NCBI GenBank assembly: GCA_018896395.1
Contig: JAHIMN010000030.1
Coordinates: forward strand, 1-7,942
DNA from: Verrucomicrobiota bacterium
GTDB taxonomy: Bacteria > Verrucomicrobiota > Kiritimatiellia > JAAZAB01
Direction of reading: 5' to 3'
Length of the DNA: 7,942 nucleotides
A program made the translations under genes and the position numbers. The notes under the pieces are model-generated. The model was given only the letters and a program-made list of their open reading frames with translations. It had not been told where the DNA came from and made no database searches. Position 1 is the first letter of the stretch; every line of letters starts with the position of its first letter. Below, piece by piece: positions 5,720 through 7,942 of the stretch.

Positions 5720-7027
5720 TCACTTTTTCAAAAACAGCTCGATTACCGGCACGGTCACCGGGGGCTTCTGCACCGGCAATTGCAGTGTGACGGTTTGCGC
5801 TTTCATCGCTTCCGACATATGCGCGACAGTCGGAAGCTTGTCGCGCACTGGATCGGTAAATTTTATTTCAGACGCGTCATTCAGGAGCTGGGCGTAGGCC
5901 ACCTTGCCGGCGAATCCGTCCAGGTGCAGGTTGACGAACGGCCAGGCAAACACGTGCACGTAAAGCCGGTTCGTCTGCGGGTTATAGGTCAGGCGGCAGT
6001 CCTGCGGCGTTTGAAATCCGTTTGGCGCCTGCGTACATCCGTAAATGGAGCGGCTGTGGCGTTTCATCCATGCGCCCATGGCGGCCAGCCGGTCCAACAC
6101 GCGCTGATCGAATTCGCCGCGGCCGGTCGGCCCGACGTTCAGCAACAGGTTGCCGCCCTTGCTGACGGAATCAATCAGCATCTGCACCAGTTGCTCCACG
6201 CTCTTCCAGCTGGATTCGTCACGATGATAGCCCCATGAACCCGAAAAGGTCTGACAAGCCTCCCAAACCACCCGCTGACCGTTCACCCGCACCCACTCCC
6301 GGGGCTGATACTGCTCGGGAGTTTTGATGTCCCAGCTCTCCGGCAGATCCAGCCGGTCGTTCAGGATAATGTGCGGCGCCAGCTTGCGGACCAGGGCATA
6401 CAGTTTTTCGCTTTGCCAGTCTTTGTGGCCCTTGCCACTGCCATCCGGCTTGGGATAGCTGAAATCGAACCAGAGAACATCCACTTTGCCGAACTTGGTC
6501 AGGAGTTCACGCACCTGGCCGTGCAGGTAACGGGCATAATTGGCCTGATCGCGCCCCTTGTTCATCTGCACGCGGTCCGGCCGGTTACGATAGGGCCCGA
6601 TATGCGGATCAAGCACATATTGGGGATGATGCCAGTCAATCAACGAGTGATAAAACCCGACGCGCAGGTCCTGCTCGCGGAAGGCCTTGACCATGGGAGT
6701 TAACAAGTCGCGCCCAGCCGGCGTATTCGGCGCCTTGTAATCGGTGAGCTTGGTGTCCCACAGGCAAAAGCCCTCATGGTGCTTGGTGGTGATGACAAAA
6801 TATTTCATACCCGCGTCGGCGGCGGCCTTGGCCCAGAGCCCGGGCTTGTAGAGATCCGGATCGAAATGCCGGAAATACATGTCGTAGCACTTGTCCGGTA
6901 TTTCTTCTTTATGCTTGACCCACTCATGGCGCGCCGGCTGGGCGTATAGCCCCCAATGGATGAACATCCCGAAACGGTCACGCACAAACCACGACGAATC
7001 GCCGATTGTCTTCCTGACTTTATCCAT
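5720..7027 (-). CDS. Alpha-L-fucosidase, glycoside hydrolase family 29
   Basis: This enzyme releases alpha-linked L-fucose from glycans by a retaining mechanism. The 435-residue protein begins directly with the catalytic barrel. Family signatures appear in order: GMFIHWG (20-26), KYFVITTKHHEGFCLWD (75-91, substrate-contacting histidines), RVGFYHSLIDWH, and VDVLWFD (182-188), whose D188 is the expected nucleophile. These are followed by WEACQTFSGSWGY (255-267), whose E256 is a candidate acid/base or binding residue, and GGNLLLNVGPTGRG (291-304). Residues about 330-435 form a beta-rich C-terminal domain. No signal peptide is present, so the enzyme is probably cytoplasmic and acts on imported oligosaccharides. 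The ATG at 7025-7027 has AAAGGGA at 7035-7041 as ribosome site. It lies 108 bases after the oxidoreductase gene and 22 bases before comEC. Linkage specificity cannot be told from sequence. Confidence 0.93.
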   Translation of the reverse strand: MDKVRKTIGDSSWFVRDRFGMFIHWGLYAQPARHEWVKHKEEIPDKCYDMYFRHFDPDLYKPGLWAKAAADAGMKYFVITTKHHEGFCLWDTKLTDYKAPNTPAGRDLLTPMVKAFREQDLRVGFYHSLIDWHHPQYVLDPHIGPYRNRPDRVQMNKGRDQANYARYLHGQVRELLTKFGKVDVLWFDFSYPKPDGSGKGHKDWQSEKLYALVRKLAPHIILNDRLDLPESWDIKTPEQYQPREWVRVNGQRVVWEACQTFSGSWGYHRDESSWKSVEQLVQMLIDSVSKGGNLLLNVGPTGRGEFDQRVLDRLAAMGAWMKRHSRSIYGCTQAPNGFQTPQDCRLTYNPQTNRLYVHVFAWPFVNLHLDGFAGKVAYAQLLNDASEIKFTDPVRDKLPTVAHMSEAMKAQTVTLQLPVQKPPVTVPVIELFLKK

Positions 7028-7065
7028 TTTTAATTCCCTTTCAAAAGTAATACTTCAAAGACACA

Positions 7066-7093
7066 ATCTTATGCGGTCCAATCCGAATTGCAA
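7066..7093 (-). promoter_or_regulatory. Possible promoter of the fucosidase gene
   Basis: In the 108-base gap before the fucosidase gene, the minus strand shows TTGCAA (7088-7093), a 16-base spacer and TAAGAT (7066-7071). Each box matches four of six sigma-70 consensus positions. The start point would fall about 30 bases before the ATG, with the ribosome site AAAGGGA (7035-7041) in between. No intrinsic terminator for the preceding oxidoreductase gene is evident, so read-through is also possible. Confidence 0.25.
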
Positions 7094-7135
7094 TCGTTTG
7101 TTTATCCGCAACGGAAGAACCTTCGTTTTGATTTA

Positions 7136-7942
7136 TCAGGCATAGGCCCGAATTTCAAAAAGCCGGGCAGCGGGATAACCGCAGGTCGCTTTGCACCGCA
7201 GACGAATGGCAGCGGTAACCAGGGGCGGATCAAAGAGCTCACGGCGTACGCGCTGACGATTATCCGCGACGACACGTACCGGCTCCCAGCCCGAAGCAGT
7301 GCACGTTTGCAGTTCGAAATGTTTGGCCAGGCGGCCGGGCATGGCATTCAATGTCAGTGGATCGGTATAAATCGAATCATCCTGCGAAAAGATCAGGCGC
7401 TTTTCGAGCTCGGAATCGAATGTCAACTGCAGCTTGCGAATGGTGACCGGCTGGGGCCAGGTCAGCGCCAGCCATGCCTCGGATTCAGTCAAGGGAGCGC
7501 TTTCCCAGCAATGCTCGTCATCCAGGGAAGGCCGGGCAACGCCATCAATCACTTTTTCCGGCCCGCAGCCAGGCTTGAAACTGCCGGCTGACACCATGGC
7601 CTTGCACGCCAGATCATCGGCATCCGCATTTTTTTTGCCGAGCAGGAAACAATCGTCAGCCAGCAAGCGCTGTTGAATAAGGCCTATGGCGCTTTGCGCC
7701 GCCTGACGCGGCACGATTTTTTTGGCGCGGCATATGGCGGCCGCCGTTCCGACGGCTTGCCCCATTAAGGCGCAGGTGGCCATGACCCGTGTGCTGGCAA
7801 AGGCGATGTGGGACGCACTGATATTGCGCCCGGCAAAGAAAAGATTTGCAATGTTGCGACTGAACAGGGCGCGCAACGGAATGGAATAGAGCGGCACTTG
7901 AATTTGCCGGCACGGGTGTTCGGGGCTGTTAAAACCCTCGAT
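7136..7942 (-). CDS. FAD-dependent oxidoreductase with discoidin-like C-terminal domain (5' end outside the window)
   Basis: The frame is open to the right edge, so the visible 268 residues are the C-terminal part only; the N-terminal FAD-binding GxGxxG region lies beyond the window. Visible residues about 3-69 match the end of the FAD_oxidored family: EGFNSPEHPCRQIQVPLYSI, then LFFAGRNISASHIAF, STRVMATCALMGQAVGTAAA. The last part is the conserved second FAD-contacting segment. Residues about 118-268 look like an F5/8 type C (discoidin) or galactose-binding beta-sandwich: KVIDG, CWESAP, WLALTWPQPVTIRKLQLTFD, and a final AIRLRC...LFEIRAYA. Such fusions are common in polysaccharide-degrading PVC and Bacteroidota genomes, beside glycosidases and sulfatases, and their substrates are mostly unknown. 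The stop is TGA at 7136-7138. The context with a fucosidase suggests a role in oxidising a sugar or a sugar-derived compound, but this is inference. Confidence 0.88.
   Translation of the reverse strand: MEGFNSPEHPCRQIQVPLYSIPLRALFSRNIANLFFAGRNISASHIAFASTRVMATCALMGQAVGTAAAICRAKKIVPRQAAQSAIGLIQQRLLADDCFLLGKKNADADDLACKAMVSAGSFKPGCGPEKVIDGVARPSLDDEHCWESAPLTESEAWLALTWPQPVTIRKLQLTFDSELEKRLIFSQDDSIYTDPLTLNAMPGRLAKHFELQTCTASGWEPVRVVADNRQRVRRELFDPPLVTAAIRLRCKATCGYPAARLFEIRAYA

Noticed and set aside
5780..6238. Plus-strand frame opposite the fucosidase gene
   Set aside because: The minus-strand gene carries full GH29 motifs; the opposite frame is a shadow with no motif.
7136..7897. GTG at 7897 as the true start of the oxidoreductase
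   Set aside because: The frame is open beyond it to the window edge and the residues upstream (EGFNSPEHPCRQIQ) fit the family, so the gene simply continues outside.

Overview
The window reads as a chromosomal piece of an uncultured, moderately GC-rich bacterium, most plausibly of the PVC group (Kiritimatiellota, Lentisphaerota or Verrucomicrobiota). The reasons are a GH29 fucosidase next to an FAD-dependent oxidoreductase with a discoidin-like tail, a highly diverged ComEC, and a secreted protein ending in a fibronectin III domain plus a 'DWW...YQG..FNL' module of the kind seen in environmental genomes. No rRNA or marker gene is present, so this placement is inference. All recognised genes lie on the minus strand and read from right to left.

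Right part (7942 to 5720): the 3' end of an FAD-dependent oxidoreductase runs in from the right edge. After a 108-base gap comes a complete alpha-L-fucosidase of family GH29 without a signal peptide. Together they suggest intracellular processing of fucose-containing glycans. Centre (5697 to 3220): a comEC/rec2-type DNA-uptake channel gene starts 22 bases after the fucosidase stop and may be co-transcribed with it. The membrane channel core looks intact, but the metal-binding motif of the C-terminal metallo-beta-lactamase domain is lost. The gene carries several small in-frame repeats, including a repeat-derived block of about 45 residues near the N-terminus, and a 13-bp tandem duplication sits at its stop codon.

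Left-centre (3219 to 1058): the base composition drops sharply (three lines counted by hand gave 35 to 47% GC, against about 65% for one line in comEC). This AT-richer stretch holds about 200 bases of intergenic DNA and one gene for a secreted 653-residue protein: signal peptide, propeller-like repeats, FnIII domain, and the C-terminal module. It looks like a compositional island.

Left part (950 to 328): a two-gene toxin-antitoxin operon, a short antitoxin followed by a PIN-domain VapC toxin, overlapping by ATGA. Left edge (1 to 327): no gene. This stretch is packed with inverted repeats, most strikingly three perfect stem-loops placed almost head to tail at 173-245, with weaker ones continuing to 305. 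The hairpin array, the degenerate ComEC nuclease domain and the repeat-built insertion in ComEC are the most unusual things here.
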